Shown: positions 1-11,808, numbered from the stretch's first letter. The stretch is DNA of 33,686 nt from Pararhodospirillum photometricum DSM 122 (GCF_000284415.1 NC_017059.1:2626037-2659722); one strand, 5' to 3'. Notes: a model not told the origin generated them from the sequence alone. Translations and numbers: made by a program.

Positions 1-8
1 GGGGCCGG

Positions 9-344
9 TCAGGCGGCGGGCGGCAGGGCGGCCTTGGCGCCGGCCTTTTCCAGTTTTTTGAGCGAACTGGTGGTGGTGCGGTCGAGATCGCGCTTGAGGC
101 TGCGGATCTCCAAATCGCGGTTGTGCAGCCGCACGCGCAGCGCGACCGCATTGGTCCACATCATGAAGGCGCCGGCGATGAGGCCAACAGCCAGAGCGCC
201 CAGGACCAGCAGATAAACGGGCAGGTCCACGGTGAAAGGGGTCGGCCACAGGCTGACTTCGGCCACGGCCCGATTGTTCACGGCAAACACCGCGACCAAG
301 GCGGCCAGCGGCAGGCCGATCAGCCAGAAAGAAAGCTTCCTCAA
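9..344 (-). CDS. LapA-domain (DUF1049) membrane protein
   Basis: A small inner-membrane protein of 111 residues. Residues 6-24 and about 42-64 are hydrophobic and form two membrane helices, with the 'AVNNR' stretch between them that is typical of LapA/DUF1049 proteins. The last 45 residues are charged and heptad-like, so a cytoplasmic coiled coil is likely. The family is known from lipopolysaccharide assembly protein A; a specific role here is inference. The start is a TTG codon at 344, chosen because AGGAGG lies six bases upstream; no ATG is placed as well. It follows ihfB on the same strand by 34 bp and is probably co-transcribed, an order common in alphaproteobacteria. Confidence 0.8.
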   Translation of the reverse strand: MRKLSFWLIGLPLAALVAVFAVNNRAVAEVSLWPTPFTVDLPVYLLVLGALAVGLIAGAFMMWTNAVALRVRLHNRDLEIRSLKRDLDRTTTSSLKKLEKAGAKAALPPAA

Positions 345-378
345 CGGTTCCTCCTGCGGTCAACAGACCAGGGTCGGC

Positions 379-696
379 TTATTCCTCGTCATCATCGTCG
401 TCGTCGTCCTGATCGACGCCGCCGTTGAGCAGCTCTCGCAGCTGCTTCCCTGCCTTGAAGTAAGGGGCAGCCTTGGCATCGACGTCAACGGTCTCGCCGG
501 TACGCGGATTGCGTCCGATACGGGCGTCGCGCTTTTTGACAGAAAACGCGCCGAACCCGCGCAATTCAACCCGGTCCCCCCGGGCGAGCGCATCGGCGAT
601 TTCATCAAAAATGGTCGAGACAATCCGCTCAACGTCACGTTGATAAAGATGCGGATTGCGTTCCGCAAGACGCGCAATCAGTTCCGATTTGGTCAT
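379..696 (-). CDS. ihfB: Integration host factor beta subunit
   Basis: A DNA-bending nucleoid protein that pairs with IHF alpha and acts in recombination, replication and sigma-54 promoters. The 105-residue product begins [17 protein letters not shown] and carries the family signature ([22 protein letters not shown]) in the beta-arm that enters the DNA minor groove. It ends in an unusual run of about 10 Asp/Glu residues, longer than in enterobacterial IHF beta. I chose the ATG at 696 over the GTG at 720, since the family starts at MTKSEL. It lies downstream of rpsA, as in many proteobacteria, separated by a clear terminator, and 34 bp before the LapA-like gene. Confidence 0.95.
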   Translation of the reverse strand: MTKSELIARLAERNPHLYQRDVERIVSTIFDEIADALARGDRVELRGFGAFSVKKRDARIGRNPRTGETVDVDAKAAPYFKAGKQLRELLNGGVDQDDDDDDDEE

Positions 697-851
697 CGTC
701 CCGCCATCCTTGCCTGGCACGCCCCTCCCCAGGGTGTGGGCAAAGCGTGCCAGAGGGAGTCCCGTTCGTCAAGCAACCCGCTCATCTGCAAGCATTTTTT
801 CGCGCTCTCCATCCGCCTCGCCGCAAGGCCCGTCGTCGCGGTCTGTGGCAG

Positions 852-885
852 AAAAAAGAAGGGCGCCCCCGGAGGGACGCCCTTC
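852..885 (-). terminator. Rho-independent terminator after rpsA
   Basis: On the minus strand an 8-bp perfect stem (GAAGGGCG at 858-865 pairing with CGCCCTTC at 878-885) is followed by six T residues (852-857 on the complementary strand). It begins 26 bp after the rpsA stop codon and would separate rpsA from ihfB transcription. Confidence 0.85.
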
Positions 886-910
886 CCTGTCACGCCGACG
901 AAGACGTGGC

Positions 911-2629
911 TTAGTCTTCGGATTCGGCCTTCTGCTGCGCCTGCTTGAGAGCAGCGCCCAGAATGTCACCGAGCGAGGCGCCCGAGTCGGCAGAGCCGTA
1001 CTCGGCCATGGCCTGCTTCTCTTCGTCCATTTCGCGAGCCTTGATCGACAAGGTCATGCGACGGTTGGACTTGTCGATGTTGGTGACCTTGGCGTCCAAG
1101 GTGTCACCCACCGAGAAACGCTCGGGACGCTGGTCGCCGCGCTCGCGGGCCAGATCGGACTTGCGAATGAAACCGATGGCGCCGTTGACGTCCACCTCGA
1201 TGCCGTTTTCCTGCACCAGGGTGACAACGCACGAAACAATCTGGTTCTTGCGCAGCTCGGCGGTCGCCTCGCGGTAGGGGTCTTCGCCCAACTGCTTGAC
1301 GCCCAGGCTGATGCGCTCCTTCTCGATGTCCACATCGAGAACCTTGGCGCGCACCACGTCGCCCTTCTTGTAATCCTTGACGGCTTCGTCGCCCGGCCGG
1401 TTCCAGTCGAGGTCGGAGAGGTGGATCATGCCGTCGATGTCGCCGGTCAGACCGATGAACAGACCGAACTCGGTGATGTTCTTGATCTCGCCTTCGACCT
1501 CGGTGCCGATCGGATGGGTCTCGAGGAAGGACGCCCAGGGGTTGGACATGGTCTGCTTCAGACCCAGGCTGATGCGGCGCTTGTCCGGATCAACGTCGAG
1601 GATCATGACCTCGACTTCCTGGCTGGTGGAGACGATCTTGCCCGGGTGGACGTTCTTCTTAGTCCAGGACATTTCGGAGACGTGCACCAGACCCTCAACG
1701 CCCGGCTCTAGCTCGACGAAGGCGCCGTAGTCGGTGATGTTGGTCACGCGGCCCAGGAAGCGGGTCTGGACCGGATACTTGGCGGCAACGCCATCCCAAG
1801 GATCGGCTTCGAGCTGCTTCATGCCCAGGCTGATGCGCTGGGTCTCGGGATTGAAGCGGATGACCTGGACCTTGACGGTCTGGCCGATGGCCAGGGCTTC
1901 GGTCGGGTGGTTGATGCGCTTCCAGGAGATGTCGGTGACGTGCAACAGGCCGTCCACGCCGCCCAGATCGACGAAGGCGCCGTAATCGGTGATGTTCTTG
2001 ACGACGCCGTCGAGGATCTGGCCCTCCTTCAGCGTCTCCATCAGCTTGCTGCGTTCCTCGGCGCGGGTCTCTTCCAGCACAGCGCGGCGAGACACGACGA
2101 TGTTGCCGCGAGCGCGGTCCATCTTGAGGATCTGGAACACCTGCGGCTGGCCCAGGAGCGGCGAGATGTCGCGCACGGGACGGATGTCCACCTGGCTGCC
2201 CGGCAAGAAGGCGATGGCGCCGTTGAGATCAACGGTGAAGCCGCCCTTGACCCGGCTGTGGATGGTGCCGCGCACGCGCTGTCCGTCGGTGAAGGACTTC
2301 TCCAGCTCGTTCCAGGCTTCCTCGCGGCGCGCCTTGTCGCGCGACAGGACGATCAGGCCGTCCTTGTCTTCGTAGCGCTCGACAAAGACATCGACCTTGT
2401 CGCCCAGAACCACCTGGGCTTCCTCACCGGGACGGGTGAATTCCTTGACCGGGACCCGGCCCTCGGACTTCAAACCAACGTTGATGAGGTAGAAATCGCC
2501 GGAACGGCCGATCACGGTGCCCGTCAGCACCGAGCCTTCAAGGCCGCCCGCGTTGCCGAGCTGCTCGTTCAGGAGCGCCTCGAAATCCTCGTGGGCAGGA
2601 GCATCGTGGCCAGCATGAGCCATAACCAT
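911..2629 (-). CDS. rpsA: 30S ribosomal protein S1
   Basis: Binds mRNA on the small ribosomal subunit and helps start translation of structured messages. The 572-residue protein has six S1 RNA-binding repeats, beginning near residues 38, 118, 206, 291, 378 and 463; repeats 3 to 5 have the canonical 'NITDYGAFV'-type core and the first and last are divergent, as expected for S1. An AAGGAAG Shine-Dalgarno lies nine bases before the ATG at 2629; a second in-frame ATG at 2623 is possible. It follows cmk on the same strand by 138 bp, the classic cmk-rpsA-ihfB order. A strong hairpin terminator follows the stop. Confidence 0.97.
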   Translation of the reverse strand: MVMAHAGHDAPAHEDFEALLNEQLGNAGGLEGSVLTGTVIGRSGDFYLINVGLKSEGRVPVKEFTRPGEEAQVVLGDKVDVFVERYEDKDGLIVLSRDKARREEAWNELEKSFTDGQRVRGTIHSRVKGGFTVDLNGAIAFLPGSQVDIRPVRDISPLLGQPQVFQILKMDRARGNIVVSRRAVLEETRAEERSKLMETLKEGQILDGVVKNITDYGAFVDLGGVDGLLHVTDISWKRINHPTEALAIGQTVKVQVIRFNPETQRISLGMKQLEADPWDGVAAKYPVQTRFLGRVTNITDYGAFVELEPGVEGLVHVSEMSWTKKNVHPGKIVSTSQEVEVMILDVDPDKRRISLGLKQTMSNPWASFLETHPIGTEVEGEIKNITEFGLFIGLTGDIDGMIHLSDLDWNRPGDEAVKDYKKGDVVRAKVLDVDIEKERISLGVKQLGEDPYREATAELRKNQIVSCVVTLVQENGIEVDVNGAIGFIRKSDLARERGDQRPERFSVGDTLDAKVTNIDKSNRRMTLSIKAREMDEEKQAMAEYGSADSGASLGDILGAALKQAQQKAESED

Positions 2630-2767
2630 GGGGTTGTTCTTCCTTTCGTTCGTCGCAAACTGTTATCCGGCCAGCCGGTTGGGTCCGGCGGTCTTTTCAT
2701 CGCATCGGGCGCCGCCCCACCCGGGACGGCACACTCCTGGAAACTCAGGACGCGGCAACCAGCCCTT

Positions 2768-5164
<2,397 letters not shown>

Positions 5165-5518
5165 GTGTCCAAACCCGAATGGGGCGTCAAGCGGACCTGC
5201 ACAAGTTGTGGGGCGCGGTTTTATGACCTGCGGCGATCGCCTGCCGTCTGCCCCAAGTGTGAGGCGGTCCTGGAACTCGATTCCCCCGTCAAATTGCGCC
5301 GCGCCGAGCGCAAGAAAGAGCCCCCCAAGGTGGTACCCGTGGTGCCGCTTGATGAGGAGGATGTGGATCTCGGGGCTGGCATGGACGTCGATGACGCCCT
5401 GGAAGCCGACGACGACGACGAGGTGGCTGATCTGATGGAGGACACCTCCGACCTGGGCGAGGACGATACCGACCTCCACGAGGTCAAGGACCACCTGGAG
5501 CTTGACGAGTCCGAGTAA
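5165..5518 (+). CDS. TIGR02300-type acidic protein with N-terminal zinc ribbon
   Basis: A 117-residue protein of unknown function. The N-terminus has KRTCTSCGARFYDL and a second CPKC pair about 18 residues on, giving a CxxC-x(n)-CxxC zinc ribbon with the FYDL motif that names the 'FYDLN acid' family TIGR02300. From residue 55 the protein is dominated by Asp and Glu and is probably disordered. Start GTG at 5165, with GGAGG about seven bases upstream. In alphaproteobacteria this gene typically sits beside aroA and a tRNA-Ala gene, exactly as here. Function in the cell is not known to me. Confidence 0.85.
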   Translation: MSKPEWGVKRTCTSCGARFYDLRRSPAVCPKCEAVLELDSPVKLRRAERKKEPPKVVPVVPLDEEDVDLGAGMDVDDALEADDDDEVADLMEDTSDLGEDDTDLHEVKDHLELDESE

Positions 5519-5710
5519 CCCTCCCCGTCCTGGGATTTTTTCCGCCTTCTCGCATTTTCCTCTTGTCGAGACCGGCGGGACCTTGTAGACACCCGGGCCT
5601 CGGCGCTGATGACCGGCCCCCCGGAAGGCGGCGACGAGGTCCCAAGGTTCTGGCGGACACGCCAGAGCATCGTGATGTTGGCCTGGCAGGTCGGCGCATT
5701 ACCCCGGTGG

Positions 5711-5786
<76 letters not shown>

Positions 5787-5856
5787 AGGGTTCGTGAAGA
5801 GGTGCGTTGGTAAAGTTCCCAACGGCTTGGCCGCAAGGTCAAGCCATTCCCGGATG

Positions 5857-5932
<76 letters not shown>

Positions 5933-6001
5933 AGGGTTCGTGAAGAGGTGCGTTGGTAAAGTTCCCAACGGTTTGGCCGCAAGGTCAAGCCATTCCCGGA
6001 T

Positions 6002-6077
<76 letters not shown>

Positions 6078-6134
6078 AATCTTTAGGACCGTTGTTCCCA
6101 ACGGTTTGGTCGTAAGACCAAGCCATTCCCGGAT

Positions 6135-6210
<76 letters not shown>

Positions 6211-6221
6211 AAAGAAAAAAG

Positions 6222-6247
6222 CCCCGGCAGAAACGCCGGGGTTTTTC
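6222..6247 (+). terminator. Rho-independent terminator of the tRNA-Ala array
   Basis: Perfect 7-bp stem CCCCGGC/GCCGGGG with a six-base loop, followed by TTTTTC. It marks the end of the four-tRNA transcript. Confidence 0.92.
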
Positions 6248-6377
6248 TTTGCCTGTCCCCCTTTTCCTTTCGCCGGCTGGAAGCTCCTGGACGCGCGATC
6301 GCCCCAGCGGCATCTCATTGCATCCTTCCCCTCTCGCGGTGTCTCGAGGACGACACCACTCCTCGGGACACGATCGC

Positions 6378-6929
6378 GCAAACTGAACCGAAGGGGCCTG
6401 AAAGGCGTTAAACTGGTCATTTCAGACGCCGATGAAGGCATCAAATCCGCCGTTTCCAAGGAAATTTTGCGCCACTTGGCAGCGCTGTCGAGTCCATTTC
6501 ATGCGGACCATCTTTTATGCCGGCAAAAACGCTCGGCGCGTCGTGGCCGCCTTTATCGGAACGGCTTTCGCCCAAAACGATGTCGCTTCGGCCCGGGCGC
6601 AGTGGCGTCAGGTGGCTGACCAACTGCGCCCCAAGGTCCCCAAGCTTGCCGCAAGCGACGTCTTGGCGTACATGACCTTCCCCAAGGAGCATCGGGCCAA
6701 AATCCACAGCACCAATCCCATCGAACGCCTCAACGGGGAGATCAAGCGCCGCACGGACGTCGTGGGGATCTTTCCCAACGAAGCCGCCATCACCCGTCTG
6801 ATCGGGGCCATCTTGATGGAGCAAAATGGCGAATGGGCCGTCCAGCGTGCCCGCTATATGCCCCTGGAATCCGTCGCCCCCTTAGGCGATGATCCCCTCT
6901 CATGCTTGCCGCCCGTCACGGCGGCCTGA
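6378..6929 (+). pseudogene. IS256-family (Mutator-type) transposase, C-terminal remnant
   Basis: Only about the last 180 residues of a roughly 400-residue transposase remain. The frame containing RRGLKGVKLVISDADEG (about 6388-6440) holds the second catalytic Asp region; near 6455-6470 the reading shifts and continues as TWQRCRVHFMR, then STNPIERLNGEIKRRTDVVGIFPNE, the typical IS256 C-terminus with the catalytic Glu. The N-terminal half is missing and no terminal inverted repeats are recognisable, so the element is dead. It lies just after the tRNA-Ala array and before an integrase remnant, which suggests a decayed insertion region. Confidence 0.85.
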
Positions 6930-6961
6930 TCACTCCGGCCCAACCTCCCGGAGAGCAAACA

Positions 6962-7375
6962 GTGATCGCCCTGTTACACTACGTCCGGGGACACGATCTG
7001 GAAGCTATACCGGCCTGCGCCAGGGGGATGTCCCGATCCTGCCGTGGTCAGCCCTTGAAGACGGATGGATCCGGCACACCCAGGGCAAAACGCAAGAGCC
7101 GGTCTGGATCCCGATTCACAGCGACCTTGCCGCCATCTTGTCCACGATCGAGCGGCGCGCGCCGACTATCGTCATCGGCCCGCGCGACGGCAAGCCCTAT
7201 ACGGGGGATGGGTTTCGGACCTTATTCTTCCGGCTGGTTCGCGCCCTGGAAGCACAAGGAAAGATCGGCCCTGGCCTGATCTTCCACGGCCTACGCCACC
7301 CGCCTTGCGGATGCCGGCGCCGACGACCGAACCATGGACTTGCTGGAAGCCAAGACGGGAGGCGAAAAGGAGTAA
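6962..7375 (+). pseudogene. Tyrosine recombinase (phage-type integrase), C-terminal remnant
   Basis: The frame from about 7006 reads YTGLRQGDVPILPWSALEDG, then IPIHSDL and GLIFHGLRH, matching the catalytic domain of phage-type integrases: the first Arg (TGLR) and the HxxR box are present. Right after HGLRH (about 7297-7300) the frame shifts and continues TRLADAGADDRTMDLLEAKTG, then stops at 7375, before the catalytic Tyr. The N-terminal domain is also missing. The remnant ends 92 bp from the 3' end of tRNA-Thr, the usual place for an integrase of an island inserted in a tRNA gene. Confidence 0.8.
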
Positions 7376-7467
7376 AACCGTCCGATGGTTTGGAAAATTT
7401 TCTAAAGGACTTTGGAAAATTAGGACATGAAAGCTGACCCAATCACTTCATAACCCCTTGAAAAATC

Positions 7468-7543
7468 TGGTGCCGGATACAGGAATCGAACCCGTGACCT
7501 TCTGATTACAAATCAGCTGCTCTACCAGCTGAGCTAATCCGGC
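7468..7543 (-). tRNA. tRNA-Thr(TGT)
   Basis: 76-nt cloverleaf on the minus strand with encoded CCA: acceptor GCCGGAT/ATCCGGC, D-stem GCTC/GAGC, anticodon loop TTTGTAA (anticodon TGT), T-stem ACGGG/CCTGT. Its 3' end faces the integrase remnant. Confidence 0.95.
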
Positions 7544-7636
7544 GCCCTGGGGGACAGGTGCTTCTTCATACGAGGTGTGAAGGCCTCTGGCAAGAAGACT
7601 GTCAGGCAAAAAGCAGCGGCGGCGCGACCTGGGGGG

Positions 7637-8164
7637 TCAGGCGGCCACCGGGTAGGCCAAAGGGAAGGCCCGCGCCACCACGCCGCCATGGGTCAGCGCC
7701 TGGGCCCGGGGGCTGAGGGGAAGAGCCTGGACCCGGGGGGCCGACTCGTTGGGCATGGTAATCCCGAACTCGGCGGCCAGCCGGAAGCCAAACCGCTGGT
7801 AATAGACCGGATCCCCGACCAGCACGATGATGTCCACACCCTGCCGCGTCGCCTCCTGGATCGCCAGATGCATCAGCCGCCCACCAATGCCGGTCGCTTT
7901 CAAGCTGGGCTCCACGGCGATGGGCCCCAGCAAAACCGCCGTCATGCCTTGGGCCGCACCCTCAGCAAGCGCGATGGGCCAGTGCCGCACAGTGCCCAGC
8001 ACCCGGCCGTCCTCGACCGCCGTGAAGCACAGGCTGGGCAAGGGCGCGATCTCGTCCCGATACCGATACGAAGTTTTCAGCCACCGATCCGGCCCAAAGG
8101 CCCGATCCAGCAGATCCTCAATCACCAGCGCATCAGCAGCAGTTTCGACTTGAAGGGTCATCAT
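7637..8164 (-). CDS. GNAT-family N-acetyltransferase (YhbS-like)
   Basis: A probable acetyl-CoA-dependent N-acetyltransferase of 175 residues; the acceptor is unknown. It has the GNAT fold order: an N-terminal 'AADALVIEDLLDRAFG', central 'VLGTVRHWP' strand, and the acetyl-CoA loop LGPIAVEPSLKATGIGGRLM (motif A, Q/R-x-x-G-x-G/A form), then 'VGDPVYYQRFGF', typical of COG3153. The ATG at 8164 has GGGAG eight bases upstream; a second ATG follows at 8161. It stands alone between tRNA-Thr and tRNA-Ser. Confidence 0.85.
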   Translation of the reverse strand: MMTLQVETAADALVIEDLLDRAFGPDRWLKTSYRYRDEIAPLPSLCFTAVEDGRVLGTVRHWPIALAEGAAQGMTAVLLGPIAVEPSLKATGIGGRLMHLAIQEATRQGVDIIVLVGDPVYYQRFGFRLAAEFGITMPNESAPRVQALPLSPRAQALTHGGVVARAFPLAYPVAA

Positions 8165-8435
8165 GGCCGTTCTCCCGGCAAAAGGGCAATGTGGGGCACC
8201 TTTTTCCTGGCGCGCCACCCCTCGGGAGAAACAGACAAAGGGATGAAAAATCCCGGTCTTGATCCTCAGGTCCGATCCTCAGGCGACGCTGCGCAGCCGC
8301 GCCACAGCGCGGAAGCCAGTTCGTCGTCGGTTGCTGATCTGGACCATTTCATCCCCATTTGGGTCAGGAGACAAACACACGAGCCACGTATCTTCCTTCC
8401 TCAGAGGACCCTGTTTCCAGGGCTCCCGAAGGAAG

Positions 8436-8525
<90 letters not shown>

Positions 8526-8680
8526 GCTGGCTTGGCTCGGGGAGCGCCTATTTACGGAATTCCCCGGGGGCCCGCAAGCCCTTTTTTCACAAGACCTCAT
8601 TTTTTTCATGCGATGCCGTTGCTCCAAGATCGGGCCGGGGCTACCGTCCCTCTCCCGCCGTTCTCTTGCCGAGCCCCGCC

Positions 8681-9706
8681 ATGACCGCTCCCTCCGTTTG
8701 GGCCCTTACCACCGGCGAAGCCGGCAATATCAGTCAGGCCCATGGCTTGGCCGCCGCTTTGGGCCGCCCCTGGGTTGCCCGGGTGGGGCATATTCCGGCG
8801 CCCTGGCGCTGGCTGCCCTCGCCGTGGGGCGCGCGGGCCGGCCTGAAGCGGGTCCTGGGGCCGGGCTCGGATTCCCTGGCCCCACCGTGGCCCGCGATGA
8901 TCATCGCCTGCGGCCGCCGCGCCGCCACCTTGTCCCTTGCGGTGCGCGCGGCGGCTGGGCCAGACCGGCCGGTACTGATCCAACTTTTGGACCCCCAGGT
9001 CTCGCCCCGCCATTTCGATCTGGTCATCGCCCCCGAGCACGATGGGCTGCGCGGCCCCAATGTGCTCACCACCTTGGGCGCTTTGCACCGCCTGACCCCG
9101 GCCCGGCTGGCCGAGGGCGCCCGGGTCTGGGCCGAGCGGTTTGCCGCCCTGCCCTCGCCGCGCGTCGCCGTCCTGATCGGCGGGGCCAGCGGCGCCTACC
9201 GCTTTGGCCCCGAGGACGCCGACCGGCTGGCCAGCCAGTTAGCCGCCTTAGCCGCCGAGGGTGTGGGCCTGATGGTCACGCTGTCACGTCGCACCGGCGC
9301 CGCCAACGCCGCTCGGCTGCGCGCCGCCCTCGCCCCTCTGGGCGCCTATGTTTGGGACGGCAGCGGCCCCAACCCCTACGACGGCATGCTCGCCCTGGCC
9401 GATGCCGTCATGGTGACCGAGGAAAGCGTCTCGATGCTGTCCGAAGCGTGCTTCACGGGCAAACCGGTGCTGGCCCTTCCCCTGCCCGGCGGATCGGCCC
9501 GCTTCGCCCGCTTCCACCACGCCCTTATCGAGCGCGGCCACGTCCGCCGTTTCACCGGCACCCTTGAGCTCTGGACACCTCCCGCCCCCCTCGATGAACC
9601 GAGCCGCCTCGCCGAGGAACTGAACCGGCGGTTTCCGGGGGGAGGCAACGCGGGGCTGCCGCCCCCACCAGCACCTATCCTCCCCCCGGGCAACGCGCTA
9701 CGCTGA
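8681..9706 (+). CDS. ELM1-like (COG3660) GT-B-fold protein
   Basis: A 341-residue protein of the family named after plant mitochondrial fission factor ELM1. It starts WALTTGEAGNISQAHGLAAALG and contains IIACGRRAA, LDPQVSPRHFDLVIAPEHDGL, VAVLIGGASGAY and VTEESVSMLSEACFTGKPV, the conserved motifs that resemble a GT-B glycosyltransferase fold. Its biochemical role in bacteria is unknown to me. I chose the ATG at 8681 because the longer open frame upstream runs antisense through tRNA-Ser and the GNAT gene. The next gene starts 32 bp on and may be co-transcribed. Confidence 0.85.
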   Translation: MTAPSVWALTTGEAGNISQAHGLAAALGRPWVARVGHIPAPWRWLPSPWGARAGLKRVLGPGSDSLAPPWPAMIIACGRRAATLSLAVRAAAGPDRPVLIQLLDPQVSPRHFDLVIAPEHDGLRGPNVLTTLGALHRLTPARLAEGARVWAERFAALPSPRVAVLIGGASGAYRFGPEDADRLASQLAALAAEGVGLMVTLSRRTGAANAARLRAALAPLGAYVWDGSGPNPYDGMLALADAVMVTEESVSMLSEACFTGKPVLALPLPGGSARFARFHHALIERGHVRRFTGTLELWTPPAPLDEPSRLAEELNRRFPGGGNAGLPPPPAPILPPGNALR

Positions 9707-9738
9707 GAGTTTCCTTGGTCTCGGCGAGGGTATTCTGG

Positions 9739-10671
9739 ATGACGACGCCTTCCTCCCCTTCCGCGTTTTCCTTGCGGGCCCTGTGGGGACCGCAGCTTGT
9801 GGCTCACCCGGTGACCGCCGCCGGGCTGGGGCTGGCCCTGGTGGCGGTGGGTATTTTGCTTCTGAGCAGCCTGTGGGAGATCGTGATGGGCCGGGCGGGG
9901 CCAGCGCCGATCGCGGGGCTGATCGGCGGCGGGGCCGGGTTTGCCGCCACGGCGGTGGGGGCCTTGATCGGCATGGCCTTGCGCCGGCTCTCGACCCGGG
10001 TCGAGGATAGCCTGCTCGGCTTTGCTGCCGGGATGATGCTGGCGGCCAGCGCCTTTTCCCTGCTGCTGCCCGGTCTGGCGGCGGGCGAGAGCCTGACGGG
10101 CAATGGCTGGCTGGGGGCCTTGGTGGTGGTGGTGGGCCTGGGCCTGGGCGCGGCGCTCATGCTGGGGCTCGACACCCTGACCCCGCACGAACACCCCGAA
10201 ACCGGCCCCTGTGGCCCAGACTGCGAGCGCCTAAACCGGGTGTGGCTGTTTGTGCTGGCAATTGCCCTGCACAATCTGCCCGAGGGCATGGCGATTGGCG
10301 TTAGCTTTGCCGGGGGCGACCTCAAGGTTGGCATCCCCCTGACCACAGCCATCGCCCTTCAAGACATCCCGGAAGGCTTAGCGGTAGCGATGGCTCTGCG
10401 CTCGGCGGGGATCCGCCCGGGCCGGGCGGCGGCTCTGGCGGCGCTTACCGGACTGATGGAACCCCTGGGCGCCCTGCTGGGCATTGGCCTCTCGAGCGGC
10501 TTGGCCCTCGCTTACCCCATTGGCCTTGGCTTGGCGGCCGGAGCCATGATCTTTGTCGTCTCGCACGAAGTCATCCCAGAAACCCACCGCAACGGCCACC
10601 AAACCCCGGCCACCCTGGGCCTGATGGCCGGCTTCGCCCTGATGATGGTCCTCGACACCGTCCTCGGCTAA
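9739..10671 (+). CDS. ZIP-family divalent metal transporter
   Basis: An inner-membrane carrier of 310 residues with about eight helices. The two metal-site helices are clear: HNLPEGMAIGVSF (helix IV) and ALQDIPEGLAVAMAL (helix V), giving the H-N-x-P-E-G and Q-D-x-P-E-G metal-binding pairs; a further 'SHEVIPETH' stands in a late helix. A cytoplasmic loop with 'HEHPETGPCGPDCE' could bind metal. Family members import zinc or iron; the substrate here is not evident. The ATG at 9739 has GAGGG upstream and was preferred to the GTG-like start at 9715. It converges on azlD. Confidence 0.9.
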   Translation: MTTPSSPSAFSLRALWGPQLVAHPVTAAGLGLALVAVGILLLSSLWEIVMGRAGPAPIAGLIGGGAGFAATAVGALIGMALRRLSTRVEDSLLGFAAGMMLAASAFSLLLPGLAAGESLTGNGWLGALVVVVGLGLGAALMLGLDTLTPHEHPETGPCGPDCERLNRVWLFVLAIALHNLPEGMAIGVSFAGGDLKVGIPLTTAIALQDIPEGLAVAMALRSAGIRPGRAAALAALTGLMEPLGALLGIGLSSGLALAYPIGLGLAAGAMIFVVSHEVIPETHRNGHQTPATLGLMAGFALMMVLDTVLG

Positions 10672-10684
10672 CCCCTCCAGGACC

Positions 10685-10722
10685 GGAGGGGCTTAGGGAG
10701 GCCCGCCTCCCCAACCTTCCCT
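10685..10722 (-). repeat. Palindromic element, copy 2
   Basis: Minus-strand orientation (AAGG..TTGGGGAGGC / GCCTCCC). It sits between the convergent stops of the ZIP gene and azlD, 14 bp after the former. Confidence 0.75.
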
Positions 10723-10728
10723 TCTTTA

Positions 10729-11073
10729 TTAACCTCCAACGACGGCAAACACCCCACCATACGCCACAATCCCCGCCAATACCGCCGTGCCCAAATCCTT
10801 ACGCCAGATCAACACCCCCACCGTGACCGCAGCCCCCACCCCGTAGGGCAAAAGCCGCCCGGCCTCGATCGCCTTCACAGCATCTGGCCCCACGGTGACC
10901 GCAGCCAAGGCGGCAATCAGAGACGGGCCAAGGGCTTTCAGGACCGGCGAGCCCTCAATCCAACGCGACAAGGCATCGCCCCGCGCCCCCAGCAAAAACG
11001 GCAACACCCGGGTGCCATACGTCGTGAGACCAATCACCCCGATGGCCAACAGCAAGGATCCCGCATCGTTCAT
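10729..11073 (-). CDS. azlD: AzlD-family branched-chain amino acid export subunit
   Basis: A 114-residue membrane protein with three to four helices and the family features 'GLTTYGTRVLPFLLG' near the N-terminus and 'ALGPSLIAALAAVTVG' in the middle. AzlD works with AzlC to export branched-chain amino acids or analogues (known from BrnFE and AzlCD). The ATG at 11073 overlaps the azlC stop by four bases, so the two are coupled. Confidence 0.9.
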   Translation of the reverse strand: MNDAGSLLLAIGVIGLTTYGTRVLPFLLGARGDALSRWIEGSPVLKALGPSLIAALAAVTVGPDAVKAIEAGRLLPYGVGAAVTVGVLIWRKDLGTAVLAGIVAYGGVFAVVGG

Positions 11074-11750
11074 CGCCGTCCTCCCCAGGCGGCCACCAGC
11101 ACCCCGGCCAAGGCCCCGCCCAAAATCCCCCAAGCACTCTGGCCCATCAGGCCGAGCGGCAAGGCCACGACCAGTGCCGCCAGCATGGGCCGCAGCGTCG
11201 CCGCCGACAGGTTGGCCCAAGCGATGGCCAGGAACAGGGCCGGCAGAGCGAACCGACTGGCCTCGGCCGCCAGCGGCACGTGAGCGGCCAGCGCGTCGCC
11301 GAGATAGGCCCCCGTGGCCGTTCCCGCCACCCAGGCACCATAGGCCCCGAGCCCGAGACCCAGCAGCCATGGCGCGGCGAAGGGCTCCTCGCGATCTTGG
11401 GCGCGGGCCAGGGTCGAGGCGAAAACCTCGTCGGTCAGGGTGAAGGCATACAAGAACCGCAACGCGGCCAGCGGCGGCAGGCGGCTCATCAGGATGAGAC
11501 CATAGAGAAGGTGGCGTAGGTTGAGGCCCGCGCACAAGGCGACGACCAGGGGCAACGGGGTGCCGCCGCCCAGGGTGCTGAGAATGAGGAACTGGCTGGC
11601 ACCGGAATAGACCAGGACCGAAAGGAGAGTGACCAGCCAGGGGTCGAGGCCGAGAGCGCGGCCGGCGGTGCCGAAGGCGACGGCGACGGGGAAGTAGCCA
11701 ATCATGATAGGGAGGGCGGCGCGCAGGCCGGCTCCCAGGGACGCGGCCAT
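11070..11750 (-). CDS. azlC: AzlC-family branched-chain amino acid exporter
   Basis: The larger subunit of a two-component amino acid exporter, 226 residues with about six to seven helices. It has 'ALPIMIGYFPVAVAFG' at the start, 'VYSGASQFLIL', and 'NLRHLLYGLIL' followed by 'AFTLTDEVFA', all typical of AzlC. Start ATG at 11750 with a GGAGCCCTCTC leader. It is first in the azlCD pair. A possible promoter is TTGCCT at 11803-11808 and TATCCT at 11779-11784 (complement), 18 bp apart. Confidence 0.92.
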   Translation of the reverse strand: MAASLGAGLRAALPIMIGYFPVAVAFGTAGRALGLDPWLVTLLSVLVYSGASQFLILSTLGGGTPLPLVVALCAGLNLRHLLYGLILMSRLPPLAALRFLYAFTLTDEVFASTLARAQDREEPFAAPWLLGLGLGAYGAWVAGTATGAYLGDALAAHVPLAAEASRFALPALFLAIAWANLSAATLRPMLAALVVALPLGLMGQSAWGILGGALAGVLVAAWGGRR

Positions 11751-11778
11751 GAGAGGGCTCCTGAGAGGGGAAAGTTCT

Positions 11779-11808
11779 AGGATAAGGTGTTTTCAGGGCG
11801 TGAGGCAA
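11779..11808 (-). promoter_or_regulatory. Possible sigma-70 promoter of azlCD
   Basis: On the minus strand TTGCCT (11803-11808) and TATCCT (11779-11784) are separated by 18 bp, and the -10 lies 28 bp before the azlC start. The match is fair, not strong. Confidence 0.4.
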
